Source of the DNA: Streptomyces pactum
GTDB lineage: Bacteria > Actinomycetota > Actinomycetes > Streptomycetales > Streptomycetaceae
Assembly: GCF_016031615.1 (NCBI RefSeq)
Contig: NZ_JACYXC010000001.1
Coordinates: 2,542,001-2,606,000 of the forward strand
Reading direction: 5' to 3'
DNA: 64,000 nucleotides
Shown: piece after piece, positions 15,115 through 23,867 of the stretch
Position numbering within the stretch: position 1 is the stretch's first letter
Layout: every line of letters begins with the position of its first letter
Notes under the pieces: model-generated
The model's database searches: none
Told to the model about the DNA's origin: nothing
What the model saw: only the letters and a program-made list of their open reading frames with translations
Program-made: the position numbers and the translations under genes

Positions 15115-17073
15115 GTGAAGTACCGACCGAGCAGCCGTACCCGCCGTCATGCCATCGGCACCGCCGTGGTGCTGGTGCTGGCCGGACTGAACGGCCCGGC
15201 CCTGTACCGGTTCGGTTCCGAGCGGTACCACGAGTACCGGATCAACCAGCCGGAGTACAAGGCCGGCAACGGGCACTGGAAGGTGGTGGACGTTCCGGAG
15301 AAATACCGGATCAACACCATTCACGCCGCGCTGCTGCACACCGGCAAGATCCTGCTCATCGCGGGTTCCGGGAACAACGCCAAGAACTTCGCCGCCAAGT
15401 CGTTCCGCTCGGTGCTCTGGGACCCGGCGAGGAACACCTTCACCGACATTCCGACGCCGAAGGACATGTTCTGTGCCGGGCACACCCAGTTGCCGGACGG
15501 CCGGCTGCTGGTCGCCGGCGGCACCCAGCGGTACGAGAAACTGGAAGGGGACGTGGAGAAGGCCGGCGGCCTGATGTTCGTCCACAACGAGGACCCCGAC
15601 AAACCGAAGACCTTCCCCGCCGGCACCCTGTTCACCGGGAAGAGGAACGGCAAGACGTTCGCCTCCCAGGACCCGGTGCTGGTGCCGCGGGCCAAGAAGA
15701 CCCAGTCCCCGGTGACCGGCGAGGTCACCGTCGAGGCGAGCACCGCGCGGGTCTACGTCGAGGCGCTGCGCAAGGGCCGGCGGTACCAGACGGGGACCGA
15801 GGACAATTACCGGATCGCCGGGCTGAAGGGTGAGGACCGGCAGAACTTCTACGGCATCGCGCAGAAACTCTCGTTCGACAAGAAGGATTTCCAGGGGATC
15901 AAGGACGCCTGGGAATTCGATCCGGTCGCGGAGAGGTACATCCCGGTCGATCCGATGAACGAGGCGCGCTGGTACCCCACCCTCACCACCCTCCAGGACG
16001 GAAAGGTGCTCTCGGTCTCCGGTCTGGACGAGATCGGCCAGGTGGTCCCGGGGAAGAACGAGATCTACGACCCGAAGACCAAGGAGTGGAGCTATCTGCC
16101 GAAGGAGCGGTTCTTCCCCACCTATCCGGCGCTCTTCCTCACCGACGGGGGGAAGATCTTCTACACCGGCTCCAACGCCGGGTACGGCCCGGCCGACAAG
16201 GGCCGCACCCCGGGCATCTGGGACGTGAAGCGCAACACCTTCGACGTGGTGCCCGGGATCAGCGACCCGGACGCGCTGGAGACCTCGATGTCGGTGCTGC
16301 TGCCGCCCGCCCAGGACCAGCGGTACATGGTGCTGGGCGGCGGCGGGGTCGGCGAGAGCGAGAAGTCCACCGCCCGGACCCGTCTGGTGGACCTGCACGC
16401 CGAGAAGCCGCGGTTCACCGACGGGCCGGATCTGTACGCCGCGGTCCGCTACCCCAGCAGCGTCATCCTCCCCGACGACACCGTGCTGACCACCAACGGT
16501 TCGGGCGGCTACCGGGGCCGCGGCGGCAGCAACGTCCTGCGCGCGGAGGTGTACGACCCGCGCGGCAACACCTCCCGCCGGGTCGCCGATCCCCTGGTGG
16601 GCCGCAACTACCACTCGGGCGCGCTGCTGCTGCCGGACGGCCGGGTGATGACCTTCGGCTCGGACTCGCTCTTCGCCGACCGGGCGAACACCCGGCCGGG
16701 GACGTTCCAGCAGCAGATCGACCTGTACAGCCCGCCCTATCTGTACCGGGGCGAGCGGCCGAGGATCACCGGGCCCGCCCGGTCGGAGGTGAAGCGGGGC
16801 GGCACGGCGACGTTCCGGACCCGGACCACCACGAGGATCGCCAAGGCGCGGCTGATCCGGCCCGGCTCGTTCACCCACGTCACCAACGTGGAGCAGAAGT
16901 CGATCGCGCTGACGTTCCGCGCCACGGCGCGCGGCGTCACCGTCACCCTCCCCGACGACCCGTCGCTGGTGCCCCCCGGCTGGTACATGCTCCATGTGGT
17001 GGACGCGCGGGGGGTGCCCTCCGAGGCCGTGTGGGTGAAGGTCCCGGCCGACGAGGACGTGGACACCTTCTGA
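15115..17073 (+). CDS. glxA: Galactose-oxidase-like copper radical oxidase GlxA
   Basis: A 652-residue mononuclear copper radical oxidase. An N-terminal signal-anchor (residues 13-30, RRHAIGTAVVLVLAGLNGP) leads into a seven-blade kelch-type propeller with repeated WDP, GGT and DGR motifs and a C-terminal Ig-like domain. Cys120 (MFCAGHT) is in place for the Tyr-Cys cofactor, and Tyr499-His500 (RNYHSG) are candidate copper ligands. GlxA needs copper and works at hyphal tips in making a surface glycan, normally with the synthase CslA. Start GTG after GAGGGG. The length matches Streptomyces GlxA. Several stretches look less GC-biased than neighbours, as usual for this gene. Confidence 0.93.
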   Translation: MKYRPSSRTRRHAIGTAVVLVLAGLNGPALYRFGSERYHEYRINQPEYKAGNGHWKVVDVPEKYRINTIHAALLHTGKILLIAGSGNNAKNFAAKSFRSVLWDPARNTFTDIPTPKDMFCAGHTQLPDGRLLVAGGTQRYEKLEGDVEKAGGLMFVHNEDPDKPKTFPAGTLFTGKRNGKTFASQDPVLVPRAKKTQSPVTGEVTVEASTARVYVEALRKGRRYQTGTEDNYRIAGLKGEDRQNFYGIAQKLSFDKKDFQGIKDAWEFDPVAERYIPVDPMNEARWYPTLTTLQDGKVLSVSGLDEIGQVVPGKNEIYDPKTKEWSYLPKERFFPTYPALFLTDGGKIFYTGSNAGYGPADKGRTPGIWDVKRNTFDVVPGISDPDALETSMSVLLPPAQDQRYMVLGGGGVGESEKSTARTRLVDLHAEKPRFTDGPDLYAAVRYPSSVILPDDTVLTTNGSGGYRGRGGSNVLRAEVYDPRGNTSRRVADPLVGRNYHSGALLLPDGRVMTFGSDSLFADRANTRPGTFQQQIDLYSPPYLYRGERPRITGPARSEVKRGGTATFRTRTTTRIAKARLIRPGSFTHVTNVEQKSIALTFRATARGVTVTLPDDPSLVPPGWYMLHVVDARGVPSEAVWVKVPADEDVDTF

Positions 17074-17171
17074 CCCCGGGCATGGTCCGGGGCACCGCCC
17101 GCCCGGGCCGGGCACCGTCCGCAGCCGGCGCGCGGGACGCCGGAGCCGACGGGCCCCGCCGGCCGGGGCGG

Positions 17172-17840
17172 TCAGTCCCCGGGCCGGGAGCGGGCCGCCC
17201 GGCCGGCCCGGCCGCGGCGCACGGCGCGGGCGCCGACGACCAGCGCCGCGCCCCCGGCCAGTGCCAGCCCGTACGCCTCCGCGGGGCCGATGGACTCCTC
17301 CTCGGCGCGGCGCGCGGCGCCCCCGCCGCCCGCGCGGACCGGGTCCACCGGCGCGGGCACCGTCCAGGGGGGCGCGGGCGGCGGGCCGGTCCGCCCCGGG
17401 GGGTGCCCGCCGGGTTCCGGGGCGGCGGCGTCCGCGGCCACGGTGAGCGGCGCCCGGGCCACCACCCGCACCCCGGCCCGGCCGGGTTCCTTCACCCCGC
17501 AGGCGGCGTAGACGATGTGGGTGCCCTCGGCCGGGTCGCGGCCGATCCGCGCCGGTCCGGTCAGTTCCCCGGGAGCCCGGCCGGACGGGGTGAGCCGCGC
17601 CGTCGCGGCGAACGCGGTGGAGGTCGCGGTGGCCGCCCCGTCCCGGCAGCCGGAGACCGTCAGCCACACCAGGCCGCCGGCGCCCACCGGGGCGGGGGCC
17701 ACCCGGAGCCGGCCGTGCCCGCCGGCGCTGCCGTCACCGGTCCCGTCGGCGGCGGCGGGCACGGCGGCCGTCGCCCACGCCCCGGCGGTGACGGCGACAG
17801 CGACGGCGACGGCGCGGACGGTGGTGCGAAGGGAACGCAT
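17172..17840 (-). CDS. Secreted protein with C-terminal membrane anchor, function unknown
   Basis: A 222-residue exported protein. It has a signal peptide (residues 1-33, ending AAVPAAADG), an Ig-like extracellular region with two cysteines (SGCRDG and YAACGV, a likely disulfide), a Pro-rich linker and a C-terminal hydrophobic helix followed by an Arg-rich tail (RRGRAGRAARSR). There is no clear LPxTG or LAxTG motif, so a simple membrane anchor is likely. I choose the ATG at 17840 because GGGAGG lies 7 bp before it. It is convergent with glxA. I do not recognise the family. Confidence 0.7.
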   Translation of the reverse strand: MRSLRTTVRAVAVAVAVTAGAWATAAVPAAADGTGDGSAGGHGRLRVAPAPVGAGGLVWLTVSGCRDGAATATSTAFAATARLTPSGRAPGELTGPARIGRDPAEGTHIVYAACGVKEPGRAGVRVVARAPLTVAADAAAPEPGGHPPGRTGPPPAPPWTVPAPVDPVRAGGGGAARRAEEESIGPAEAYGLALAGGAALVVGARAVRRGRAGRAARSRPGD

Positions 17841-17951
17841 GGTGAACCTCCCGTACTCCGGAAGGCTCATGCCCGCGGGGCGCCCGCGCATCCGCTGCGG
17901 GCCCGCCGCTGGGCCGGCCGGGTGAGCGCGTCGCCCTCCCGGGTGAACCGG

Positions 17952-18731
17952 TCAGACGAGTTCGACGAGGTCCGCGATGGAGTCCACCACCCGGGAGGGG
18001 CGGAACGGGTAGCGGTCGATCTCCCCGTTGCGGGTGAGCCCGGTGAGCACCAGGAAGGTCTCCATGCCCGCCTCCAGGCCGGCCAGCACATCGGTGTCCA
18101 TCCGGTCGCCGATCATCGCGCTGGTCTCGGAGTGCGCCCCGATGGCGTTGAGGCCGGCCCGCATCATCAGCGGGTTGGGCTTGCCGACGAAGTACGGGTC
18201 GCGGCCGGTGGCCTTGGTGATCAGCGCGGCCACCGAACCGGTGGCGGGCAGCACCCCCTCCGGCGACGGGCCGGTCTCGTCGGGGTTGGTGGCGATGAAC
18301 CGGGCGCCCTTCTTGATCAGCCGGATGGCCTTGGTGAGCGCCTCGAAGCTGTAGGTGCGGGTCTCGCCGAGGACCACGTAGTCGGGGTCGGAGTCGGTGA
18401 GCACGTACCCGATGTCGTGCAGCGCGGTGGTCAGCCCCGCCTCGCCGATGACGTACGCGGTGCCGCCGGGCCGCTGGTCGTCCAGGAACTGGGCGGTGGC
18501 CAGCGCGGAGGTCCAGATGTTCTGCACCGGCACGTCCAGCCCCATCCGGGCCAGCCGGGCGTGCAGGTCGCGCGCGGTGTAGATGGAGTTGTTGGTGAGC
18601 ACCAGGAACGGTTTGCCGGATTCCCGGAGCCGGCTGATGAACGCCTCGGCGCCCGGGACCGGGACACCCTCGTGGATGAGCACCCCGTCCATGTCGGTGA
18701 GCCATGACTCGATGGGCTTGCGCTCTGCCAT
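17952..18731 (-). CDS. HAD-IIA family phosphatase (NagD-like)
   Basis: A 259-residue cytosolic phosphatase. Motif I is WLTDMDGVLIHE (nucleophile Asp and general acid Asp), motif II is FLVLTNNS, motif III includes the Lys of VGKPNPLMMRAG, and motif IV is MIGDRMDTDVLAGLEAGM. The C2-type cap between motifs II and III defines class IIA (NagD, phosphoglycolate or 4-nitrophenyl phosphatases). The exact substrate is uncertain. AGGAG lies before the ATG at 18731. The gene is on the same strand as the upstream phosphonate operon but separated by a hairpin and a copied segment. Confidence 0.9.
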   Translation of the reverse strand: MAERKPIESWLTDMDGVLIHEGVPVPGAEAFISRLRESGKPFLVLTNNSIYTARDLHARLARMGLDVPVQNIWTSALATAQFLDDQRPGGTAYVIGEAGLTTALHDIGYVLTDSDPDYVVLGETRTYSFEALTKAIRLIKKGARFIATNPDETGPSPEGVLPATGSVAALITKATGRDPYFVGKPNPLMMRAGLNAIGAHSETSAMIGDRMDTDVLAGLEAGMETFLVLTGLTRNGEIDRYPFRPSRVVDSIADLVELV

Positions 18732-18763
18732 TTGCCGCACTCCTGACGTACGCCGCGTCTTCC

Positions 18764-18805
18764 TGGGGCGTCGGCGGCACCGCGCTGTGCTGTGCCGACG
18801 CCCCA
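18764..18805 (-). terminator. Hairpin between phosphonate operon and HAD gene
   Basis: TGGGGCGTCGGC at 18764-18775 pairs perfectly with 18794-18805 across an 18-nt loop. It follows the binding-protein gene on the minus strand and precedes the HAD gene, so it is placed to end the operon transcript. Confidence 0.55.
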
Positions 18806-18816
18806 AGGGTAAGCGC

Positions 18817-18874
18817 AGTTCCTCGACTACCTGCTCTCCCCGGAGGTGCAGGAGCAGGTGAGCCCGGTGGCCGG
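18817..18874 (+). repeat. 58-bp perfect inverted copy of a segment of the downstream binding-protein gene
   Basis: Bases 18817-18874 on the plus strand are identical to the coding (minus) strand of the binding-protein gene at 19057-19114. Read on plus the copy encodes FLDYLLSPEVQEQVSPVAG, part of that protein. It starts 22 bp beyond the gene's stop, so the operon transcript could fold a 58-bp duplex between its own coding region and its 3' end. Confidence 0.95.
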
Positions 18875-18896
18875 GGCGACCGGCGGGGAGGGCCGG

Positions 18897-19964
18897 TCAG
18901 CTGCCGGTGGCCTCCTTCCACGCCTTCACGTACTCGTCCAGGTTCTCGCTGATGTCCCGCCAGTCGGGGGTGAAGATCTCCACGCCGTCCAGGATCTTCC
19001 GCAGCGCGACCGCGTCCTCGCCGACCGCCTCCACGTCCTGCCGCACCGGGAAGCCGCCGGCCACCGGGCTCACCTGCTCCTGCACCTCCGGGGAGAGCAG
19101 GTAGTCGAGGAACTTCCGGGCGTTCTTCTCGTGCGGCGCGTTCTTCACCAGCCCGGCCGCGTAGGGCAGCGCGAAGGTGGTCGGCTTGCGGTCCGCGGCG
19201 ACGGCCGGGAAGAAGATCTTGTTGTTGGGGTACGACGCCTTGGCATCGGCGTAGTTCATCTGCACGTCGCCGTTGGCCACCAGCAGTTCGCCCTTGTCCA
19301 CCTTGGGCTCCAGGGCGCCGGTGGACGGGGAGGGGCCGACGTTGTTCTTCTGGAGCTTCTTCAGGTAGGCCATGGCGGGCTCCTCGCCGCCGAAGTCGTG
19401 CATGGCCTTGATGACCAGCGCGGTGCCGTCGCCGGCGACGCCGGGGGTGGAGTACTGCAGCCGGTTCTCGAACTTTTTGTCCAGCAGGTCCTCCCAGGTC
19501 TTCGGCGCGGCGGGGAGCTGCTCGCTGTTGTAGATGAAGGAGAAGTAGTTGTTGACCACCGGCGTCCAGGTGCCGTCGGCGGACCGGTCGCCCGGGGCGA
19601 TCTTGTGCGAGCCGGCCGGGCGGTAGGGCTCCAGCAGGCCGCGCTCGTCGGCCTGCTGGATGAACGGCGGCAGGGTCACCACCACGTCCGCCTTGTTGTT
19701 GGACTTCTCCCGGGTCAGGCGCTGCACCATCTCCCCGGAGCCGCCCTCGACGTACTTCACCTCGATGCCGGTCTTCTTCTCGAAGTCCTTGAAGACCTTG
19801 TTGTAGAAGCCCTTGCCGTCGGCGGAGTGCAGCCCGTCCGCGCTGTAGACGGTGATCTCCTTGGCGTTGCTGTCGGTCGAGCCCGAGCACGCGGTGAGCG
19901 AGGTGAGCAGGGCGACGGCGCCGGCTCCGGCGGCGACGGACCGGACGTGGGTGCGCAGGGACAT
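18897..19964 (-). CDS. phnS: 2-aminoethylphosphonate-type ABC transporter substrate-binding lipoprotein
   Basis: A 355-residue lipoprotein: signal core, lipobox LTAC at about residue 25, then an iron/AEP-type extracellular solute-binding fold (KEITVYSADGL, GIEVKYVEGGSGEMVQRL, DVVVTLPPFIQQADERG, NNYFSFIYNSEQL, TPGVAGDGTAL). These match the PhnS family of 2-aminoethylphosphonate importers. It is the last gene of the minus-strand operon, 153 bp after the second permease. GGAGG lies before the ATG. Residues around FLDYLLSPEVQEQ are the ones duplicated in inverted form in the 3' flank. The ligand is inferred from neighbours (phosphonatase-like hydrolase and FAD oxidoreductase). Confidence 0.85.
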   Translation of the reverse strand: MSLRTHVRSVAAGAGAVALLTSLTACSGSTDSNAKEITVYSADGLHSADGKGFYNKVFKDFEKKTGIEVKYVEGGSGEMVQRLTREKSNNKADVVVTLPPFIQQADERGLLEPYRPAGSHKIAPGDRSADGTWTPVVNNYFSFIYNSEQLPAAPKTWEDLLDKKFENRLQYSTPGVAGDGTALVIKAMHDFGGEEPAMAYLKKLQKNNVGPSPSTGALEPKVDKGELLVANGDVQMNYADAKASYPNNKIFFPAVAADRKPTTFALPYAAGLVKNAPHEKNARKFLDYLLSPEVQEQVSPVAGGFPVRQDVEAVGEDAVALRKILDGVEIFTPDWRDISENLDEYVKAWKEATGS

Positions 19965-20117
19965 GACGGAGGAACTCCTTGGGGAACGGCGCGCGGAGGG
20001 TGTCGGGTGGGTGCGCGCGGGACGTACGTGAGGAGGAGGGCAGGGGGCGAACGGGGCGGCCGGCCGGGCCGGGGTGCGGGGAGGGCCGGTCGGCGGTACG
20101 GGGTGCGGGAGGGCCGG

Positions 20118-20915
20118 TCAGCGGTAGCTGGCGCGGTTGCGGACCCGGGACATCACCAGCAGCACCAGCAGGGTGGTGGTCATCATCACCGTGGCCAGTG
20201 CGGCGCCGGTGAACAGCGCGCCCCGGTCGGTGGCCCCGTAGATCTTCACCGGCAGCGGCAGCCAGTCCGGCGGGTAGAGCATCATCGTGGCGCTCAGCTC
20301 GCCCATGGACAGGGCGAAGCACAGGCCCGCGGCGGCGGTCAGGGAGGGCAGCAGCAGGGGCAGCTTCACCCGCCACAGGACGTACGCCGGGCGGGCGCCG
20401 AGGCTGGCGGCGGCCTGTTCGTAGACCGGGTCCAGCCGGGCGACGGCCGCCGACACCGACTGGTAGGCGAAGGCGGTGACCAGCACCGTGTGCGCCATGA
20501 CGACGATCTCCCGGGTGCCGTTGAGCAGCAGCGGGGGCTTGGAGAAGGCGACCAGCAGGGACAGTCCGACCACCACCGAGGGGACGGCCACCGGCAGCAT
20601 GAACAGGCCGTCCATCACCCGCCGTCCGCGGCCCCGCAGCGAGCGGGCGGCGAGCGCCGCCCAGGTGCCGGCGGCGAGCGCGAGCAGGCTGGCGGCGAGC
20701 GCGGTGAGCAGACTGGTGGTCAGCGCGTCCATCGACTCGCCGTGGGTGATGTCCCGGTAGTGCTCCAGCGTCGCCCCGGAGGGCAGCGCGCCGCTCCAGT
20801 TGGTCGCGAACGAGGCGGCGAGGATCACCAGGAACGGCAGGGCGAACAGCGGCAGGAAGAGCAGCAGGAAGACGATCCAGACCGCCCAGCGGGCCTTGCG
20901 GCTATGCACGAGCAC
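20118..20915 (-). CDS. phnV: ABC transporter permease, aminoethylphosphonate type (PhnV-like)
   Basis: A 265-residue permease with six predicted helices. The EAA loop is AAASLGARPAYVLWRVKLPLLLPS near residues 180-205. It belongs to the FbpB/PotC-like BPD family used by AEP importers and pairs with the preceding permease, whose stop it overlaps. I take the GTG at 20915 because GGAGG is 8 bp upstream; a GTG at 20924 has no spacing. A 200-bp region with a G-rich direct repeat separates it from the binding-protein gene. Confidence 0.85.
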   Translation of the reverse strand: MLVHSRKARWAVWIVFLLLFLPLFALPFLVILAASFATNWSGALPSGATLEHYRDITHGESMDALTTSLLTALAASLLALAAGTWAALAARSLRGRGRRVMDGLFMLPVAVPSVVVGLSLLVAFSKPPLLLNGTREIVVMAHTVLVTAFAYQSVSAAVARLDPVYEQAAASLGARPAYVLWRVKLPLLLPSLTAAAGLCFALSMGELSATMMLYPPDWLPLPVKIYGATDRGALFTGAALATVMMTTTLLVLLVMSRVRNRASYR

Positions 20916-21948
20916 GGCGGGCACCTCCGGTGGCCTTGCCGACGAGCGTCCGGTAGAGGCCGTACAGCGCCACCGACAGCGCGATGTTGACCACCGCCAC
21001 CACGCAGGCGCCGGTGTAGTCGCCGTCGTAGATGGCCTTGCCGTAGACGAGCATCGGGAGGGTGGTCACGTCCTTGGCGCCGGTGAACAGCACGATGCCG
21101 AACTCGTTGAGGCACATCACCAGCACCAGGCTGCCGCCGGCGGCGAGCGCGGGCAGCGCCTCGGGCAGGATCACCTGACGGATGATCCGCAGCGGCCGGG
21201 CGCCCAGCGAGGAGGCCGCCTCCAGCTGCGCGGTCTCGATCTGGGAGAACGCCGCCAGCAGCGGCCGCATCACGAACGGCGTGAAGTAGGTGATCTCGGC
21301 GAGCAGCACGCCCCAGGGGGTGTGCAGGAAGGTGAAGGGGCCCGAGGCGGCCCCGGTGGTCTCCGTCCACAGTCCGTTGGCCATGCCCACCGTGCCGTAG
21401 ATGAACAGCAGCGCGAGGGTGATCAGGAAGGACGGGAAGGAGAGGAAGACGTCGATGAAGCGGCTGAGCGCCTTGCCGCCGGGGAACGGGACGAACGCGA
21501 TGACCAGGGCCAGCAGGAAGCCCAGCACCAGGCAGCCGACGGTGGCGCCGGCGGCGATCCACACCGTGGTGGTCAGCGCGTCCCGGAACGCCTCGGAGGC
21601 GAACGTCTCCCGGTACGGCTCCAGCGAGGTGCCGCCGTCGGCGGGGGTCACCGACTGCCGGACCACCAGCACCAGCGGGTAGAGGAAGACCAGTCCCAGG
21701 GCGGCGACCGGGGGCAGCGTCCACAGCCAGCCGGGCACCCGGCGCGGCCGTCGGGCGGCCCCGGCCGGCGCGGTGCCCTTGCCGGGGGCGGCGCCCTCAC
21801 CGGGAGCTGCGCCCTTGCTCCGGGCGGCCGGGGCGGTGTCCTGGCCCGAGGACGGAGTGCTGCTCGCGGCGGGGGTGAGTGATGGCTGACGCCGTACTCC
21901 CGCGCACCGCCGACGTCCACGTACAGCCGGTGGGTGGCACCGCGCCAC
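20902..21948 (-). CDS. phnU: ABC transporter permease, aminoethylphosphonate type (PhnU-like), start unclear
   Basis: A permease with six predicted helices beginning WLWTLPPVAALGLVFLYPL, and an EAA loop EAASSLGARPLRIIRQVILPEALP. The body is intact, but the N-terminus is a problem: in this frame there is no ATG near the expected start, and the only candidate is GTG at 21948, which lies well inside the ATPase gene. The frame upstream of the first helix is a 45-residue Ala/Gly/Pro-rich stretch. Either the start uses that GTG or the phnT/phnU junction has lost bases. The stop overlaps the next permease. Confidence 0.75.
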   Translation of the reverse strand: MARCHPPAVRGRRRCAGVRRQPSLTPAASSTPSSGQDTAPAARSKGAAPGEGAAPGKGTAPAGAARRPRRVPGWLWTLPPVAALGLVFLYPLVLVVRQSVTPADGGTSLEPYRETFASEAFRDALTTTVWIAAGATVGCLVLGFLLALVIAFVPFPGGKALSRFIDVFLSFPSFLITLALLFIYGTVGMANGLWTETTGAASGPFTFLHTPWGVLLAEITYFTPFVMRPLLAAFSQIETAQLEAASSLGARPLRIIRQVILPEALPALAAGGSLVLVMCLNEFGIVLFTGAKDVTTLPMLVYGKAIYDGDYTGACVVAVVNIALSVALYGLYRTLVGKATGGARRARA

Positions 21949-23000
21949 TGGACCTCGGTGATCCGGCCGCGCAGGGTGTTGGGGCCCTCGCCCAGCCCGA
22001 CCAGGTGCGGCCGCAGGCACAGGGTGGCCGCGGCACCCGGCAGCGCGTCCCCGGTGTCCAGGGTCAGTTCGGTGCCGTCCAGCCGCGCCCCGCCGTCGGT
22101 GACGGTCACCGGCAGCAGGTTGGCGTTGCCGACGAAGGAGGCGGTGAACTCGGTGCGCGGCCGCCGGTACAGCTCCTGCGGGGTGCCCACGTCGCGCAGC
22201 CGCGCCTTGTCCATCACCGCGATCCGGTCCGCCAGCGTCAGCGCCTCGATCTGGTCGTGGGTGACGTAGAGGATGGACACGTCGGGCAGCTCCCGGTGGA
22301 GCCGGGCGAGTTCGGCGAGCATCCCGGAGCGGAGCTGGGCGTCGAGCGCGGAGAGCGGTTCGTCCAGCAGCAGCACCCGCGGCCGGATGGCCAGCGCCCG
22401 TGCGATGGCGACCCGCTGCTGCTGCCCGCCGGACAGCTCCCGCGGGTAGCGGCGGGCGTACCCGGCCATGCCGGTCATCTCCAGCGCCTCGGCGACCCGG
22501 CCGGGGATCTCCCGGCGCGGGGCCTTCTGCGCCTTGAGGCCGAAGGCCACGTTCTGCTCGACGCGCAGGTGCGGGAAGAGGGCGTAGCTCTGCACCACCA
22601 TGCCGATGCCGCGCCGGTGGGGCGGCAGGTCGGTGACGTCCTCCCCGCCGATCAGCACCCGTCCGGCGGCCGGCCGGACGAACCCGGCGACCGCGCGCAG
22701 GGCGGTGGTCTTGCCGGAGCCGGACGGGCCCAGCAGCGCCATCACCTCACCGGGCTCGACGGTCAGGTCCAGGCGGTCCAGGACGGTGGTGCCGCCGTAG
22801 GCGACGGACACCTCGTCGAAGCGGATGCCGCCGGCCGGGCGCGGGGCGCCGGCGGCCGGGCCGGCGACGGCCGGGCGGGCGGCCACGGCGTCCGGGCCCG
22901 GGCCGGGCCCCCCGCCCCGGCCGGGGGTGTCCCCGGCCGGGGCGGGGGAACCCGCCGTCGTCGCGCCGCGCGCGGGGTGCACGGTGTCCCGTCCGGTCAC
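21648..23000 (-). CDS. phnT: ABC transporter ATP-binding protein, aminoethylphosphonate type (PhnT-like), C-terminus abnormal
   Basis: The ATPase has a 60-residue Pro/Gly-rich N-terminus, then Walker A GPSGSGKTT, Q loop VVQSYALFPHL, signature LSGGQQQR, Walker B VLLLDEPLSALD and the H loop YVTHD, followed by a MalK-type regulatory domain (FVGNANLLPV, LCLRPHLVGLG). Normal members end soon after RLYVDVGG. Here the frame runs on for another 80 codons of Arg/Pro-rich sequence that overlaps the permease gene by about 300 bp, so the last real residue is probably near 21895. The GTG at 23000 is coupled to the stop of the hydrolase gene. Confidence 0.85.
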   Translation of the reverse strand: MTGRDTVHPARGATTAGSPAPAGDTPGRGGGPGPGPDAVAARPAVAGPAAGAPRPAGGIRFDEVSVAYGGTTVLDRLDLTVEPGEVMALLGPSGSGKTTALRAVAGFVRPAAGRVLIGGEDVTDLPPHRRGIGMVVQSYALFPHLRVEQNVAFGLKAQKAPRREIPGRVAEALEMTGMAGYARRYPRELSGGQQQRVAIARALAIRPRVLLLDEPLSALDAQLRSGMLAELARLHRELPDVSILYVTHDQIEALTLADRIAVMDKARLRDVGTPQELYRRPRTEFTASFVGNANLLPVTVTDGGARLDGTELTLDTGDALPGAAATLCLRPHLVGLGEGPNTLRGRITEVQWRGATHRLYVDVGGAREYGVSHHSPPPRAALRPRARTPPRPPGARAQLPVRAPPPARAPRRPGPPDGRAGCPAGCGRCPRSPPWDWSSSTRWCWWSGSR

Positions 23001-23863
23001 GGCCCGGCCTCCGGCGTGTCCGCGGCGGCAACGGTCCGCTCCCACACGGCGATGGCGTCCGGCAGCTGGGCCACCGACGGCAGCACCGCGGTGGCGCCGG
23101 CCGCGCGCAGCGCGGGTTCGCGGTGGGCGCCGGTGAGCACACCCGCCACGAGGCCCGCTCCGGCCCGGCGGCCGGAGAGCATGTCGTACGAGGTGTCGCC
23201 GGCGACGGCGATCTGGTGCACCCCGTCGGCGGCCCGGGTGCGCAGCAGCGCGGCGAGCACCATGTCGGGGTACGGCCGGCCGCGCAGGGCGGCGGCCGGG
23301 TCGTCCGACTCGACCGGGCACAGGGTCAGGTCCACCAGGCCGCGGTCCCAGCCGAGGGCGGCGAGGATCGCCTCCTGGGTGGGGCGGGCGAAGCCGGTGG
23401 TGAGGACGACCGTGCGGCCCTCGGCCCGCAGCCGCTCGATCGCCTCCCGGGCGCCGGGCAGCGGGACGCAGTGCCCGGCGTCCACCAGCTCCGCGTAGGC
23501 CCGTTCGAAGGCGGCGTTGGCGCGCTGCGCCCGCTCCTCGTCCCCGAACAGGTGGCGGAAGACGGAGATCTTGGACTCGCCCATGGTGGCGCGGACGTAC
23601 GCCAGGTGACCGGCGTGCTCGTCGGACCCGGGCACCACGCCCAGCTCCTGCGCGGCGGCGCCGAACGCCCGCTCCACCAGGCCGTCGTCGGCGACGGTGG
23701 TGCCGGCCATGTCGAGCACCACCAGCCGGATCCGGTCGGCGCCTGCGGTGCGGCCGGCGGCCGGCGCGGGGGCGGTGGCGGTCGTGGTTTCGGTGCCGGA
23801 CGCTGTGCCGGTCGCCGTTTCGGTGCCGGTCACGGTCGTACGGTCGTGGTTCGTCGTGGTCAT
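22997..23863 (-). CDS. Phosphonatase-like HAD hydrolase (PhnX-related)
   Basis: A 288-residue HAD enzyme. The nucleophile is Asp51 in LVVLDMAGTTV, the motif I form used by phosphonoacetaldehyde hydrolase relatives (D-x-AGTT). TMGESKISVF carries the cap lysine that in this subgroup is thought to form the Schiff base, VVLTTGFAR is motif II, and AVAGDTSYDMLSGRRAG is motif IV. It would release phosphate from phosphonoacetaldehyde or a related compound. The first 40 residues are a Thr-rich repeat (TETATGTASGTE) not seen in the catalytic fold. It lies between the FAD oxidoreductase and the ATPase genes in one operon. Confidence 0.85.
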   Translation of the reverse strand: MTTTNHDRTTVTGTETATGTASGTETTTATAPAPAAGRTAGADRIRLVVLDMAGTTVADDGLVERAFGAAAQELGVVPGSDEHAGHLAYVRATMGESKISVFRHLFGDEERAQRANAAFERAYAELVDAGHCVPLPGAREAIERLRAEGRTVVLTTGFARPTQEAILAALGWDRGLVDLTLCPVESDDPAAALRGRPYPDMVLAALLRTRAADGVHQIAVAGDTSYDMLSGRRAGAGLVAGVLTGAHREPALRAAGATAVLPSVAQLPDAIAVWERTVAAADTPEAGP

Positions 23864-23867
23864 GGTG

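Noticed and set aside
13990..17667. 1225-codon open frame on the minus strand opposite glxA
   Set aside because: It is the shadow of glxA and the FadR-type gene, with Arg/Gly/Pro/His composition and no family motif; the plus-strand genes are clear.
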